Part shown: in pieces, positions 9,215-22,180 of the stretch
Layout: each line of letters begins with the position of its first letter
Numbering within the stretch: position 1 is the stretch's first letter
Origin: Chrysogorgia sp. JL179-B06
Lineage: Eukaryota; Cnidaria; Anthozoa; Scleralcyonacea; Chrysogorgiidae
Length of the DNA stretch: 64,000 bases
Direction of reading: 5' to 3'
NCBI GenBank assembly: GCA_035772405.1
Contig: JAYKKM010000142.1
Span: 2,384,501 to 2,448,500, forward strand
Notes under the pieces: model-generated
What the model was told of the DNA's origin: nothing
Databases searched by the model: none
The model's input: the letters and a program-made list of their open reading frames with translations, nothing else
Translations under genes and position numbers: made by a program

Positions 9215-10550
9215 ATGGATAAACAACAAGCTATGGATAAACAACAAGCGATACAAAGCAAGAGAAGCGGAAGAGAAAGACGGCGAGAGCAAAGTCGAGT
9301 TGAAACCGAGAAGGAGAAGGTCGAAAGACTACGGAAAAACAGAGAGCAACAACGACAAAAGCTGATGGCAAATGAAACCGCGGGGGAGAAGGAAATTCGG
9401 TTGGCGAAGAGGAGGGAAGCGTACAAAAAGAGGTCCGAAGAAAGTAAGGGAAAGAGAAGAGAATATCTTAAGAAGAAGAGGCAGCGAGAATGTAGAGAAG
9501 AGCGAGAAAGTAGACTGCAAGGCTTCAGACGAAGGTCCCAGGAACGGCGAGATTCAGAAACGTCACAAGAACGTACTGAAAGGATGGCGGTTCTAAGACA
9601 AAATGCCGCAGAGAGAATTGAGTCAGAAACGCCAGAACAACGGGCTGAAAGACTGGACGTTCTAAGACAAAATGTCGCCGAGAGAATTGAGTCAGAACCG
9701 CCAGAACAACGGGCTGAAAGACTCGACGTTCTAAGACAAAATGTCGCCGAGAGAATTGAGTCAGAAACGCCAGAACAACGGGCTGAAAGACTCGACGTTC
9801 TAAGACAAAATGTCGCCGAGAGAATTGAGTCAGAAACGCCAGAACAACGGGCTGAAAGACTGGACGTTCTAAGACAAAATGCCGCCGAGAGAATTGAGTC
9901 AGAAACGCCAGAATAACGGGCTGAAAGAGTGGACGTTCGAAGACAAAATGCCGCCGAGAGAATTGAGTCGGAAACGCCAGAACAACGGGCTGAAAGACTG
10001 GACGTTCTAAGAAAAAATGTCGCCGAGAGAATTGAGTCAGAAACGCCAGAACAACGGGCTGAAAGACTGGACGTTCTAAGACAAAATGCCGCAGAGAGAA
10101 TTGAGTCAGAAACGCCAGAGCAACGGGCTGAAAGACTTGACGTTCTAAGACAAAATAAAGCAGTGAGACTGGCATCAGAAACGGGTGAAGAAAGAGAAAG
10201 AAGGTTGGTAAGTGTGAGAATAAATCAAGGAGAGAGAATTGAAAACGAGACTGTGCCAGAACGAGAGGAAAGGCTCGAGGTTGCGAGAGAAAGTGCAAGA
10301 GAGAGAAGGGCGAATAACGTGTCTTTTCAGGAAGAGCATGTTGACAGTCGCGACGAGTATCTGCACCAAGGGGGATGGGAGGATACAGAGAATCCCTTAC
10401 ACGAACAAGAATGGGTCAGAAACGAAATGGGTAGTTTCCATTCTAGCCAAGAAAAGCTGCAGCATCGCCAGTGTACTGTGTGCAAAGAAACCTGGCCAAC
10501 CAAGCAGAATTTAAGTACAGATCCTGCAAGGTATGTATGTAAATCCATGC
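9215..10550 (+). pseudogene. Helitron protein, N-terminal charged repeat region
   Basis: Starts MDKQQAMDKQQAIQ at 9215. The whole region is Arg/Glu/Gln-rich, predicted long charged helix. From ~9550 to ~10160 it is made of a 23-residue repeat (…ERIESETPEQRAERLDVLRQ…). A single nonsense codon TAA at 9914-9916 interrupts one repeat where the others have CAA. After the repeats comes a Cys motif (CTVCKETW … YVC) that normally leads into the Helitron N domain; the frame shifts near 10535-10550. Confidence 0.7.
9550..10165 (+). repeat. 69-bp coding minisatellite
   Basis: Roughly eight and a half copies of a 69-bp (23-codon) unit, copies differing by a few substitutions (for example gccgca/gtcgcc at the start and acg/ccg in the middle). 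Lies inside the Helitron N-terminal coding region. Confidence 0.9.
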
Positions 10551-13500
10551 ACGAGAGATAAGAAATCACCGAAAGTGTACAGTGCAGAGAATGACATGGA
10601 CCCTGGTATTGTTCCCCTAAAGTTAGAAGGGTTAACCCAGATAGAGGAAATGCTAATTGCAAGGGTGTGCCCTATTATGAGTGTTTATAGGAAACATGGT
10701 GGTCAGAGGGGGTACAAGGGACATGTTCTTAATTTACCCCAAGATATTCAAAGTTTTTTGAATAGTTTGCCTTCAAGAGCATCAGATTTACCTGTTTTGG
10801 TGGTTAGAAGACATGGCGTTGAAAATACACATCGAGATTTTACTGTTCGTAAACATCGAGTGCTTGAAGCTGTGTTATGGTTAGTCACCAACAATCCCTA
10901 CTTCAAAGGTGTAGAAGTTGACCGTGAGGCAATAAATTGTTTACCAGAGAATGGTATTCCTAATGGCCTCAGGTTTGTTATTGATACAGAAGTATCTCCT
11001 CATGAAGACGAGGATGAAGGGCCACCTCAGGATCATGCAGTAGATAATGTTGTTGTTGAAGAATCTGTTTTAGGGGGAGACAGGACATCATTCATTCCTC
11101 AGCGTCAAAGGCAGAGGAAGGATCAAGATGCAATTCGTGAGACAGTGAATGATGAAGCTGACCCAATAGACTGGCCAACTAATGAAGGTAATGCTGTCAA
11201 TGAATTTAGAACAGATGGTCTTGCAACGATGGCATTTCCTACACTGTTCCCATTTGGGAGAGGTGACCCAACCGCACGGGCAAGACAACATGGTGTGAGT
11301 CTGGCAGAAGCATTTAAGCATTTGGTTAAGTTTGGTGAAAGGTTACCAAATGGTAAGTACAGGTGGAGGTTTGCTTCTCACCCAAGATTCCGCTATTGGG
11401 CATTAGATATGAAACAAAGGCATCAGCTTTTGTCTCAATCAAATGTTTATTTGCACCATCATCCAGCAGATGCCAACATGATCCTAGAAGAGCTACGAGA
11501 GATGGTCAATTCAATGAGTGGTAAGCAAATGGTGAACCGGCTTCAACGGTATGTGTCGAAAGTGCAAGGCACTAACTCGTACTGGTATCAGCGTTTACAG
11601 GAATTGTTAACGTTGATAGAGCTGAAAGGCTGTCCTACCTTTTTCTTTACTTTTAGTGCAGCAGATAGCTACTGGCCAGAGTTGCAAAGACTTTTGCAGA
11701 ATGAGGAAGATGCTACGCGGTCAGAACGAGCGCAAGCAGTCATTGACAATCCACATTTGACTGATTGGTTTTTTAAGCAGCGTCTCGATGACTTTATCAG
11801 GCATTGGTTGCATGGTGTGTTGGATGCAGACTGGCATTGGTTTCGATATGAATATCAAGCCAGGGGAAGTATTCATGCGCACGGTTGTGCAAAGTTAAAG
11901 AACGACCCAGACATTCCAACATTGAGAGGAAAAGCTGCTAAGGCATGGAGTTTACTTGAACATGAGTCTGACATGGAAGATTTTGAATTTTTTTTCCAGC
12001 CTGTTATTGATGATGGCAAAGAATCAGAGAGACGGGTGTTAAGGTAAGAACTGGCTGGGATAATACAAGAAACAAATCTTTTATGGCATTACAAAATAAC
12101 AGATATTTTGTTCCTGTTTTGTTCTAGGTATATTGATTGGCTTGTAACAACCTTTAATGAGGAGTTGCCTGATGAACAATGGAGAATTCCTGAGCCACAT
12201 CCATCTGCTGTTAGACCAAGTGCAGTTGATGATGCAGATTCAGACTACCACAGGTTAGTGAACAGTGTTGAGAGGCATACCAGATGCAGTTCTGCCTACT
12301 GCTTGAAACAGAAAAAATGTGGTTTACCTGCAGAATGTAGATTTGGTTTCCCAAAGGGTTTAGAAGAAGAAACCCATTTTAACTATGAATTGTTACCGCA
12401 TTGTAAGTTAGGTGCAAAATTAGTTACAAAGAGAAATGACCATAGGTTAAATTCTCATAACAGGGTGATGATTGAGAATTGGAGAGCTAATGTTGATTTA
12501 CAGTCATCGTTGACAAGAATGCATGTGGACGGTACATGGCAAAGTATGCAGCAAAGGGCGAACCACGCTCAAAGCAAGCATCAGAGATTTTGGGCTCCTG
12601 TGTGTCAAGGTTACAGGATAATGATAAAGTATCTTCGGCAATCAAGAAAGCCATAATCCAAGTCGCTGGAGATCGAGATATGGCAGCGCAAGAAACAGCA
12701 CATATGCTTCTAAGCCTCCCTTTGATAGGGTGTACTTATAGTTTTGTTACTATTTCTTTAGATAATAGTAGGAAGGTTGTCATTGACAATGAGAACCAAA
12801 GTGATGAAGTGTTGCAAAAATCGACCATTGAAGAGTATGGTAAGCGTTCAACTGCCAACAGTAAGTGTCAAGGGTTGTCTCAGTTGAATTTGATGCAATA
12901 TGTGTCACAGTACACAAAATATCGTTCACAGGTAAGGAAACGATCAGTTCCCTATATTGTACGGACATTCCCACAGGTCTCGAGAAACCCTCGCGGTCCA
13001 GATTTTGGCAGATATTGCAAATATCAGCTTATCAAATTCAAGCCTTGGGAGGGTGAACCATCAAATGCATGGGGCAATGAGGCAGAAAGTGATGAAATGT
13101 TTATTAATACTTATCACCTATTTTTGCATACTGACTTTGCTGAAGATAATGTCATAGGTCATTGTGAAGAAATGTTAAATATGTTTGAGCGAGAATCAGA
13201 ACAAGATGAAGAAGTTGCAGAAGATAGTGATAATGATGACACCAATGAAAGTGATGATGATGAAACAAACAATGAGCAATGTGACGAAACTGATGATTGG
13301 ATGTTGCTTTGCAGGTTGAATCAGCATTATGAGCAATCGGGTGACCTGCTGTTGGAGCATGGAACTGACTGGTTTGAGGGAGCAAGGTCAGTGCCAATGG
13401 AGCTATTAAGGGAATGCCCAGCGTGGATTTCCAAGCAGAGGAAAGATGCAGAGGAACGAGGAAGACAACCCCTTACTGCGCAACCACAGAATGGTCATCC

Positions 13501-14911
13501 GGTCATTGATCCAGGAACTTTGAATGCGAAGCAGCGACTGGCTTATGATATTGTAACATCCCATGCTCAAAGTGTTGAGACAGGTGAACCAGTTTGTATG
13601 ATTGTCTGTGGAACTGCTAGGACAGGTAAGACATACATAATAAATGCTTTGAAGCAAGTGCTTGGAGAGAAATGCTTAGTAACAGCAACCACAGGCATAG
13701 CAGCATTTAGTATAAATGGCCAGACGTTGCATTCTGCAGCACAACTTCCAATTCATGACCATAGAGAGCTTCAGGGTGAGTCGTTACAGCGTCTACAGTT
13801 AAAATTAGAAGGTAAGGCTTACCTTATTGTTGATGAAATGTCAATGATTGGTCACAAGATGTTCTCTTGGCTAGACAATAGATTACGTGCTGGTACGGGG
13901 AATCAAAATAAGCCATTTGGTGGGATTTCAGTGATTCTCCTTGGTGACTTTGGTCAGTTGCCACCAGTCTGTGATCGAGCATTATATGTTTCTGGGAATG
14001 GATCGATTATTAGTGATCATGGGCATAGTCTCTATTGTTTGTTTAACACTGTTGTTATTCTTGATGATATTATGCGACAGGCTGGCAGTAATCCTGAAGC
14101 GATAGCATTCAGAAGTTTGCTACTGAGGATGAGAGATGGGAAAGTTACGGAGGAAGATTGGCGTCTTCTCCTTCAACATTCACCCAATAATGTTGACATG
14201 GTTGAATTTAATGCAGCAATTAGATTGTACTTTGATAAGAAGAGTGTGGCTGAGTACAACTGTGAAAAGCTGAAAAGTACTGGACAACCAGTAGCAAAGA
14301 TTCAGGCAAAGCACTCTGGCCATGGTGCCTCGGCAGCAAAATCAGATGAAGCTGGAGGTTTAGATGCCATTGTATTTCTTTCAAAGAATGCTGAGGTCAT
14401 GCTAACATCCAACCTTTGGGCAGAGGTTGGCCTATGTAATGGCTCATTCGGAGTAGTTGAACAGTTTTGGTATGCAGAGGCTGCAGGACCTCCAAGTTTA
14501 CCAATTGCAGTGTTGGTACATTTACCTGCCTACACAGGACCAGCATTTATCAATTCTTGTGAGAAATGCCTACCAGTGCCACCAAAGGCATTTGAATGGA
14601 TGGTTGATGGCAAATACTTGTCACGAGAGAAAATTCCTTTGAGATTAAGGAATGCAATGACCATCCACAAGTCACAGGGACAGACTTTACCAAAAGTTGT
14701 CGTTGACCTGGGAAAAGGTGAGAAAGTGGCTGGATGTACATTTGTAGCTACATCAAGGGTAAGATCTATTAATGATATTGTGTTTGAGCCAATGACATTT
14801 GATCGTTTGAGAGCAATTGGCAGAAACAAAAATATACAAAAGAGAATTGAGGAAGAGCAGAGGCTTGTGTTGCTATCAGAGAAAACCCTACAAAAATATA
14901 GTCACGAGTAA
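10551..14911 (+). pseudogene. Helitron replication initiator/PIF1-like helicase (spliced, frameshifted)
   Basis: Segments: 10551-12043, an 84-bp GT-AG intron at 12044-12127, then 12128-14911 with a frameshift near 12500-12520. The N part contains GLTQIEEMLIARVCPIM and the Helitron N domain; the HUH-type pair is in RGSIHAHG (~11860-11885) and the two tyrosines in RYMAKY (~12530-12547). The helicase shows Walker A GTARTGKT (~13608), Walker B LIVDEMSMIG (~13826), GDFGQLPP (~13951) and HKSQGQT (~14668). It would nick and unwind DNA for rolling-circle transposition. The catalytic motifs survive but the frame is broken, and the upstream repeat region has a stop. Confidence 0.8.
12044..12127 (+). 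other. Spliceosomal intron inside the Helitron gene
   Basis: Begins gtaaga, ends gttctag, 84 bp, splits an Arg codon; joining keeps the frame open into …YIDWLV…. The two flanking segments align to a continuous Helitron protein only if it is removed. Confidence 0.8.
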
Positions 14912-15161
14912 TAGGTATTGAAATATTATTGGCGAAAGTTGCCAATAGAGTTAGTAGTGGAAAACAGTATAATTCCAGATGACGAGTGACTATGGTATGA
15001 ACTGGCCGGGTGCAGAATGTACAGTACATGTATATACTGCACGACAATATTATTAAACCCCTAGCTACAGGTCACATTTAATGTGTTTTGGAGGGGTGCC
15101 GCAGTACACATTTTTGAAAATGTGTTTCTGACGGATTAATTTGCCTGGTACTGGACACATT

Positions 15162-15375
15162 TGTGTTTTCGAGTTGGCGCACTGGGTGAATTCATTGCGT
15201 TTGCTTTGAATTTGCTTTCGAGTTATTTGCCTGTCGCTGGATGCAATCTAATTGTGTTTCCGAGTGAGGCGTCACTGGGTGAATTCACTACGGTTTGTTT
15301 TGAATTTGCTTTCGAGTCAATCTTGCTGTCGCTGGATACAATCTAATTGATTGTGTTTTCGAGTGAGCGTCCTCA
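15162..15375. repeat. Tandem repeat, ~91-97 bp unit, 2.2 copies
   Basis: Repeats the block tgtgttttcgagt … ctgggtgaattca … gaatttgctttcgagt … tgtcgctggatacaatctaat. No coding sense. Confidence 0.75.
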
Positions 15376-16964
15376 AGTGCAGAGACTTTTTGAGTCTACT
15401 GTAGAGGGAGAAAAGGTAGAGACATTTTAGCCACATGTGTGTTATGTCTGTACCTACTGGAGCACATTTCAGATGTGCTTGAGAGGTGATATGAAAAAAG
15501 GCCGGCCAGTTGATAATAAAATTCATTTCATATCTATCGATCTACAAAAAAGAAATTTACAACATTGAAATGTACAAGGTATTATTTTTTCCTATGTATG
15601 CATTGCTTGCAGTGAAATAAACTTTGGGTCATTGTTAAATATAATTGTTTTGTTTTTTATTGTTTTCCCTGTAGATAACAAATAGCAATTAAAATACTCT
15701 TCATAACTGTATATACATGCAGATGAATGACAAAATGGGATTTTTATCACAACAAAATTAGGTACGTACAGTACAACAATTAAGGACAAACCGTTAATCC
15801 AATACTAAGAAATTGTTATGTAGGAAGTAATGTTCAGGTTGTTTGGGTAATGAGAGTTCGGATACACAACTTACTGTAATATGTATAATTTAAAGCAACA
15901 AATAGGAGAGCTGTAATTAGCAATTAAATTTAAAAACTATCGTTTTCAATTTCAGTTTCAAGAAAATACTGTAGACATGTTGAAGCAGTTATTGAGAATC
16001 GCTAGGAAAGACCTCCAGCATTCATGCAAGACAACATAGATTGTTGTAAGTTCATGAAGTTTAATAATTATATAAATGGTGCAGGTACACTGAAAAAACA
16101 GTGCATCTACCAGTATTGTCAACTTGGATGCTGCTCCATTTTACATTTGTTACAGAGTTAATGACTGGATGGATTGACATTCATTGATCTCGGGGCAACT
16201 ATCACCATGTCGTAGCTGTACATTTACAGCAAAAAATTAAACAATTGTTTTAACTTGAAAAGTGATACTTTATATTCTTTAAAAAGACTGTAGACTAATG
16301 CTGCTAAGGCATATATAAATTGTACACATATTCCTTTTATTTTTTATTTGTAGGCATGGTTACAATATTTGTTGTATTTTACTGTACTGTATGGCAAAGT
16401 TCAATGAAGAAAATAATCAATATACTGTTCTGACAGGTAGAGTACTGTATATTAAAAAGGCAGTGGGTGCGTAGAAATATTGTCATTTACAATTCAAAAC
16501 AGAAGGTATATCAGACATAAAAAGAATAGATACATGTCATAAATCACTGTATTATGTTAATTACATAAGGACATTATACGTAATTTGAACAGAATTAAAT
16601 TACAATTATATACTGTTTCTTTCAATTTAGGTTAGAAATTGCATCCCTACAACAGATGTCATTGTCTAGCATTGATGGACAATATAACCCTGTAGATTTG
16701 TAAGTACATGCAGTCGAAATGAATAATTATTAAATTGTTCAGTGATTCACACAGTATTCCCTGTTGATGATGGTCCATTTCCATTATTAAGTACATAATT
16801 AATGGCTGACTGTATTGAAATATCAGTTATCTTGTATCACAGTGTCACGTTATAGTATTTAAACCAAAACGGCTATATTTTTTCTTTTGTATTTGCAGCC
16901 ATAGTAATTATAATTGTTTCTCCCATTTTGCATGATGGGAAAGTTCAATTCAAAAAACAATCCA
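15376..16964. other. No gene seen
   Basis: AT-rich sequence with many TACTGTA words and short poly-A/T tracts; no frame or repeat that I can support. Probably intergenic or transposon-derived. Confidence 0.4.
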
Positions 16965-18262
16965 GTGACACTGGATTGTATTAGGAGCATTATACAATAG
17001 TCTCAATGCTCTTACAACAATATATATATTCTTAAAGTTACTTTTAAAACTAATTACAGTTTCATTATAAGATAAAGTCTACTACATATATATGTTAACA
17101 CTATGAACAATAACTATTAATTTAAAAAAAGAAAAGTCTTAACTGCAGACTTAAAATTACTTAACATTTCAAAGCTTCTAATTTCCTGTGGTAATGAATT
17201 CCACAGTTTTGGCGCTGCAACCGAGAATGCTCTGTCTCCATGAGTCACCGTTTTGGATTTTGGCTCGAGAAGCAGATTTTGGTCAGATGATCTCAAAGTA
17301 CTTTGTGAAAACAGAAGTGGACCCAGTACAGAACCCTGAGGTACACCATATTGCAGTGGTTTATTTGAGGAATGCGTATTCTTCACCATAACTGACTGTA
17401 CCCGATCAGAAAGGTATGAGCGATACCAGGCTAGTACAGTTCCACTAAACCCATAACGATGTTTAAGTCTCTCCAATAGAACAGTGTGGTCAATGGTGTC
17501 GAACGCAGATGATAAGTCCAACACTACTTCCTGATTTTCATCAAGTGCATTAAGGATGTCATTGAAAACACGCAGAACTGCTGTCTCTGTACTATGAAAG
17601 AGTCTATAAGCAGATTGCATTTTTTGCAAGGAGGTTATTCTCAATAAGATAGTCTGTTGTCTGTCTGGCAGCATTTCGCTCTAATACTTTTGACAAGAAA
17701 GCCACGTTTGTAATAGGTCTATAGTTAGGGAATTGCTCTTTATCACTTGTTGGTTTTTTAATAGATGGGCAGATGAGACCTTTCTTAAGTGACAGAGGAA
17801 ATACTCCTGAGGATAAAGATGAATTGATAATGTCAGTAATTGGGGCAGCTAACACGTCAAGAGATTCCTTTAGCAGATGTGTAGGTACAGGATCTAAGGC
17901 ACAGGATTTAGATGAGTACTGTTTGATTGTGTTACAGACAAAGCTTTCAGATACAGTAGTAAATTCACTGAGAGAGCTTTTACAACAAGGAGAGTCAACC
18001 GCTATAGATAACTTCTTAACTGACCCATGTGTACTAGTAAGTTTATCTCGAAGTAACTGAATCTTAGTTGAAAAATAACAACTAAAAGCATCAGCCAGGT
18101 CATACGAAGAATCATGTGATGGCAATAAAGGAATAGATTTTACTCGGAACATCCCCTCAATCATGTGAAATAGCTGATTCTGATTAGAGTTAGATATCTT
18201 AGCCTTATAATAATCTGTTTTTGCAAAATCAATTGCCTTTGCGTATTTACGACATTGTTCCT
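16965..18262 (-). mobile_element. Non-LTR retrotransposon (LINE, CR1/L2-like), deleted copy
   Basis: Minus-strand RT pieces. From the 5' side (18262): a pre-RT region, then RT motifs CPSIKKPT, YRPITNV, the first palm motif VVLDLSSAFDTIDH (~17515-17560) and GVPQGSVLGPLLF (~17325-17365). Immediately after that the sequence jumps to the C-terminal signature SVAAPKLWNSLP (~17200), so the part with the catalytic FADD box is missing. A frameshift lies near 17640-17675. The 5' end is truncated near 18262. A dead, internally deleted copy. Confidence 0.8.
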
Positions 18263-19841
18263 ACAATGACAGGTATATACTGTACATTCTTTAGCATATT
18301 CTTTACTGGCCAGTATGACAATTCTCATTTTTTATTCAATCATGGTAGATGTTATTAAAGGCTTTTTACCGCAGTGTCAGTGAATAAAATTTACTTGAAA
18401 GACATTTGAATTTTGGATGGACATATTTAATTTCTAATAATTTTTTTAAATATCTTGCAGGTTCAAACACACATCTTACACACTGGAAATTTGAACAATA
18501 CACTGGTGAGGAAAAACCATATTGCTAAAAATAATATTCTATTTTTAAATAATTTTTCGAATATATGATTTTTGTTTTGTCCAGGTTTCACACGTACTTG
18601 CACATCTAATTATATGTTGCTAAAATGCTTAAATTTGTAAAGGTATGTAACATTATTGGTATAAGAGATTAGTAAAAAAGAGGAAAATTATACTATCTGC
18701 AATAAACATTTATCTACAATGACAGAAGGCTATTAGGCCTATTAATGATTTGCAGAGAAATGTTCCACCCAACTCAAGGCAGTTCATTAACAATTTAATT
18801 ATCCCATAAAAAAGCTACACTTCATATTCTCATTACAGGGATGCCTGACTGCCAGTTGAGCTATTATAGATAAGAAAATTCCGGAATGTACAGTTAAAGT
18901 AAGCATTTTAATTATATAATTTCATTCATTATATTATACAATTGCAATACTGTAATTTGTGAACACTTCCAGAATTTGCTTCAACAGGCATGAAGAACGG
19001 CTTCAAACCGAAGTGGATATAAAAGATACTGTAACAGAAAACACAGTAAAATCTCATTGCCAACATAGATTTGGAGTCATTGTTTCATGGGTCAGCAAGG
19101 GTCTATTATGCATTTATACAAGATCGCATAATTTTAAGCGTAATGTTTTCTTTAAAAACAAAAGCTAACCTGTGTGTCAATTGGAAATGCGTGTATAGTT
19201 TGTATTTTACTCAGATATATAAAGTATTACTTTAACTAAAAAATATGTAACTATCTATTATAGCAAACACTGAAATATCTTTGATTGTTTTCTTTTCTTA
19301 CTGTATATAGCAAATTTGTTTTCATTCAAACACTGATATGGATAACTATCACCTATGTTCTTCACAAAATAACATCTCAACGCTGCTCAAAAACATTACC
19401 AAGGATTCAACGAACAAAAACATTACCAAGGATTCAAGGAACAAAAACATTCAAACTATTGAACTTTAATATAATATTTAAAATTTTGTCATATCACTGC
19501 ATATTAATTTGTTTTTTTTTATTTTGCACAAAAACATTTAATAAAATGTCTTTATGTAAAGAAATATACAGTTAAATCTTGATGAATTGAACTCTCCAAA
19601 AAAACAACATTAGTACCAATGCCAAAAAAACAGTGAGAGAAACACAGAAACTATGTTAAAAAAAATTGATTTCAGTTTGAAAATATTATTTGCGGTAATA
19701 CGCATTTCAATATTAAAAGTCCACGTTCATCAAGAGTTAAATGTGCATTGAAAACCAAATAAAAGTATTTAATTATAAAAAGACATTTACAAATATAACG
19801 ATGTCATGTGAACTTGCAGACACTTAATTATTTTAAAGATT
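18263..19841. other. No gene seen
   Basis: AT-rich; a short direct repeat encodes nothing convincing (acattaccaaggattcaa twice near 19400-19440). Short frames at 18959-19168 and 19285-19575 lack any sign of coding. Confidence 0.4.
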
Positions 19842-20237
19842 TCAGTGTTTTGTTGTTTGCATTATTGGATGAAACTTTAATACTTCAAGCATAAACTGAT
19901 AATTTTTATGATTGTTTATTTTGTGCAATGGAATACCGTATTCGCATGATGATGATAAATCTATGAATATTTCTATATCAGTATGGTGATCGTATTTAAT
20001 CTTAAATGTCCCTTCAATTACAAATAACTTTATGTAGGGTAGAGTCAAAATTAAGTCTTGCCTGTTCTTGGTTTGTAGCCTTCATTCCATATGTATATAT
20101 GGTGGTGCATACATCTTGAAAATAGAAACTGTGTCCATTCAAATATAACTCAAACCGACAGTGCTTTACTATACCATTCTTCAACATCATCCATCGTAAA
20201 CGGTTTTCAAATAGAAATAACCATTATCATTAATTAA
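19842..20237 (-). pseudogene. Possible decayed exon of an unknown gene
   Basis: Two overlapping minus-strand frames read like one protein with a frame change near 20045-20060. The upstream part (20237-20060) gives …CRFELYLNGHSFYFQDVC…, the downstream part (20060-19842) gives …KLFVIEGTFKIKYDHHTD…EVLKFHPIM and ends at a TGA. The composition is protein-like and unlike the surrounding AT-rich sequence. No family recognised. It lies divergent to the zinc-knuckle gene. Confidence 0.3.
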
Positions 20238-20519
20238 TCCAGCAAAACAAGTGAAGGAGATTGTATTTTCGATCGAAGTGACCACTGATCGGAATAGACG
20301 AATCTTCGCGTGTCACGTGAGTAACTTACAAAATACATTCCCATTCATATTTCGTGCCATCTATATCTCTCATAAAACATTTCGCTTCAAAATTTGGGTC
20401 ACAGCCCTTCAATAGGGGGGTGCGGGTATTAAATGGAATGACAATATGCCAAATCGGAGTCGCTTCACACTCGCAGGCTTTAGTGCCTTTCGCTTTTTAT
20501 TTGTGAATAACAACTTCGT

Positions 20520-20656
20520 ACCCAGGCTTTTCACACGCTCGGCCGCGCGCGGTTAGCGATAAATTCGTGTTGACATATCGCGCGAGAAACTCGTGTGGAA
20601 AATCCTAAAACATTCCCGCTCTTTTTTGAAAATAAAGCGAAAAAAGTGAAAAGGGT
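20520..20656 (+). promoter_or_regulatory. Likely promoter and 5' non-coding exon of the zinc-knuckle gene
   Basis: A locally GC-rich stretch (cggccgcgcgcggttagcg, ~20540) is followed by a strong donor ggtaagt at ~20653 and a plausible acceptor (aaccag) at ~20810. This predicts a non-coding first exon. Inference from sequence only. Confidence 0.4.
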
Positions 20657-20810
20657 AAGTTTATTTTAGTTCTCCTTAATACTTTTAATAACATTTAAAC
20701 ATTTAGAACACTGTTTGCATATTTTGTTTTAATATGAAACTTGTCCAACATTTAGAACTTTTCCAAATTAACAACACTATTTTATCATTTAACTTGGCAA
20801 ATTGTCAACC

Positions 20811-22180
20811 AGATCAGTGAACAATTGAAGTAAAATGTCGATGGAGGTAAGTTTATCTGAGAGTTATATAGCTCAAAACAGCAGTAACTGTGTCAACCAA
20901 AAATATGTCTGCATGTATGTCCATGTTTACACCACATTATTTCATTTCCAGGTAGAGCAAGAAAAGTGCAGAAATGGTATGGTTAATATTAAAAGTAATT
21001 TTGCATTAACTTACCTTGGTTTTTTCAATAAAATTATATATTCATAACATAATTTTTTTATCATTGAATAGATGTAGAGAATAAACACGAGGAAGGTAAG
21101 GGAACCTAGCTGACCTTATAGCAAACCTCTAGAAAGGCATTGGGTCACGTGCCTCCTACGTATACTTTTATGTAAAGTGTCCTGTTTAAAAATGAAAATT
21201 GACATTGTTGAACAAAGAATATATATAGACAACAAAATGTATTAACCCAAGAGCAGTTGGGAAAGATGTCAATATACTAGTGTACAATTGTTATATTTAA
21301 TATACCAAGGAGCAACATCCGTGAACATATCATCATGCCCTTACTCTCTTTAATAATGCCATTAACATTTAAAAATTTTAAATTAGTCTCTAATTTTTTA
21401 TATGAAATAAAGAAGAAAATGAGGAAAATAAAGAAGAAAACGAGGAACATGGTGGTGTGTTGAATTTATTATCAATAAAATATTTTACAAATCATTGAAA
21501 ATTTTAAAATATAATTAAACAATTTTAAAGTGATAATTGGGATAATACTGAATCTCATGTGCTTCATTTGTTTTCTAGCAAAGGAAAAGTTGGAAGAAAA
21601 AAATAAAAACAAAACGAGTAGGATATCAAATTAATAATATTATCTACTGTACATTGTCATAAACATATTTTGCACATGGCAAATTAATCGAAGTTCTGCA
21701 TTTTTAGAAATACGCTACTATAACTGTCACGAGACAGGCCATAAGGCCCGTAATTGTCAGCATAGTAAATATCCAATAAAATCAATAAAATATATTATAT
21801 ATGTCTGATTTAAAAAAATGACTTGAAATTCTCACAAACTTCTTTCTTTCAGAGTCAAAAAGGAGCATGCAGAGTAAGTTCAAGGTTCTGTCATGAGGTT
21901 CATTTTCAAAAGTCTAAAACTGAAAAACAAATATTGAGAAATAATACAATTCCTATTCCTTCATTTAAAATATCTTATTTGAATTCCCTTCCCCTCTGCT
22001 ATACAAATTAAAAATGAAATTCCATTTTTTTCATTTTTCACAGAAGTGGTGTGCTTTCGGTGTGGTCAACGGTGGCACATCGCTAAAACATGCCGGCGAT
22101 CGAGGCCAAGCCGCAAAACTGCCAATGTAATGGCAACAAAAAATTATATATTTAACAATTGTAAAGTGAGGAATGCTTGA
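20811..22180 (+). CDS. Micro-exon gene for a Glu-rich protein with CCHC zinc knuckles
   Basis: Eight coding exons with perfect frame continuity: 20835-20846, 20952-20976, 21072-21095, 21413-21451, 21579-21617, 21708-21764, 21853-21873, 22044-22180. Every junction has GT and AG ends, and all introns except the first interrupt codons after base 1. The ~117-residue product has an acidic Glu/Lys/Asn N-terminal half, one degenerate knuckle (YYNCHETGHKARNC, first Cys replaced by Tyr) and one canonical CCHC knuckle (CFRCGQRWHIAKTC), then a basic tail. Knuckles of this type bind single-stranded nucleic acid. The ATG at 20835 lies in an exon beginning at ~20811. Poly(A)-type signal aataaa near 22248. 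Convergent with the minus-strand gene ending at 22526. Confidence 0.7.

Larger units (their letters stand above)
9215..15064 (+). mobile_element. Helitron, decayed copy
   Basis: A 5.7-kb coding block with the Helitron order: charged repeat N-terminus, Helitron-like N domain, HUH/Y2 replication initiator, and a PIF1-type helicase. The start given is the first ATG; the true 5' end (5'-TC) was not found. A candidate 3' end is a gtgcag/ctgcac hairpin (15010-15042) followed by CTAG at 15061-15064, with a longer hairpin-to-end gap than usual, so it is tentative. One nonsense and two frameshift lesions make this copy inactive. Confidence 0.75.

Noticed and set aside
9525..10298. 257-codon minus-strand frame across the Helitron repeats
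   Set aside because: It is the shadow of the 69-bp coding repeat; its periodicity follows the plus-strand protein.
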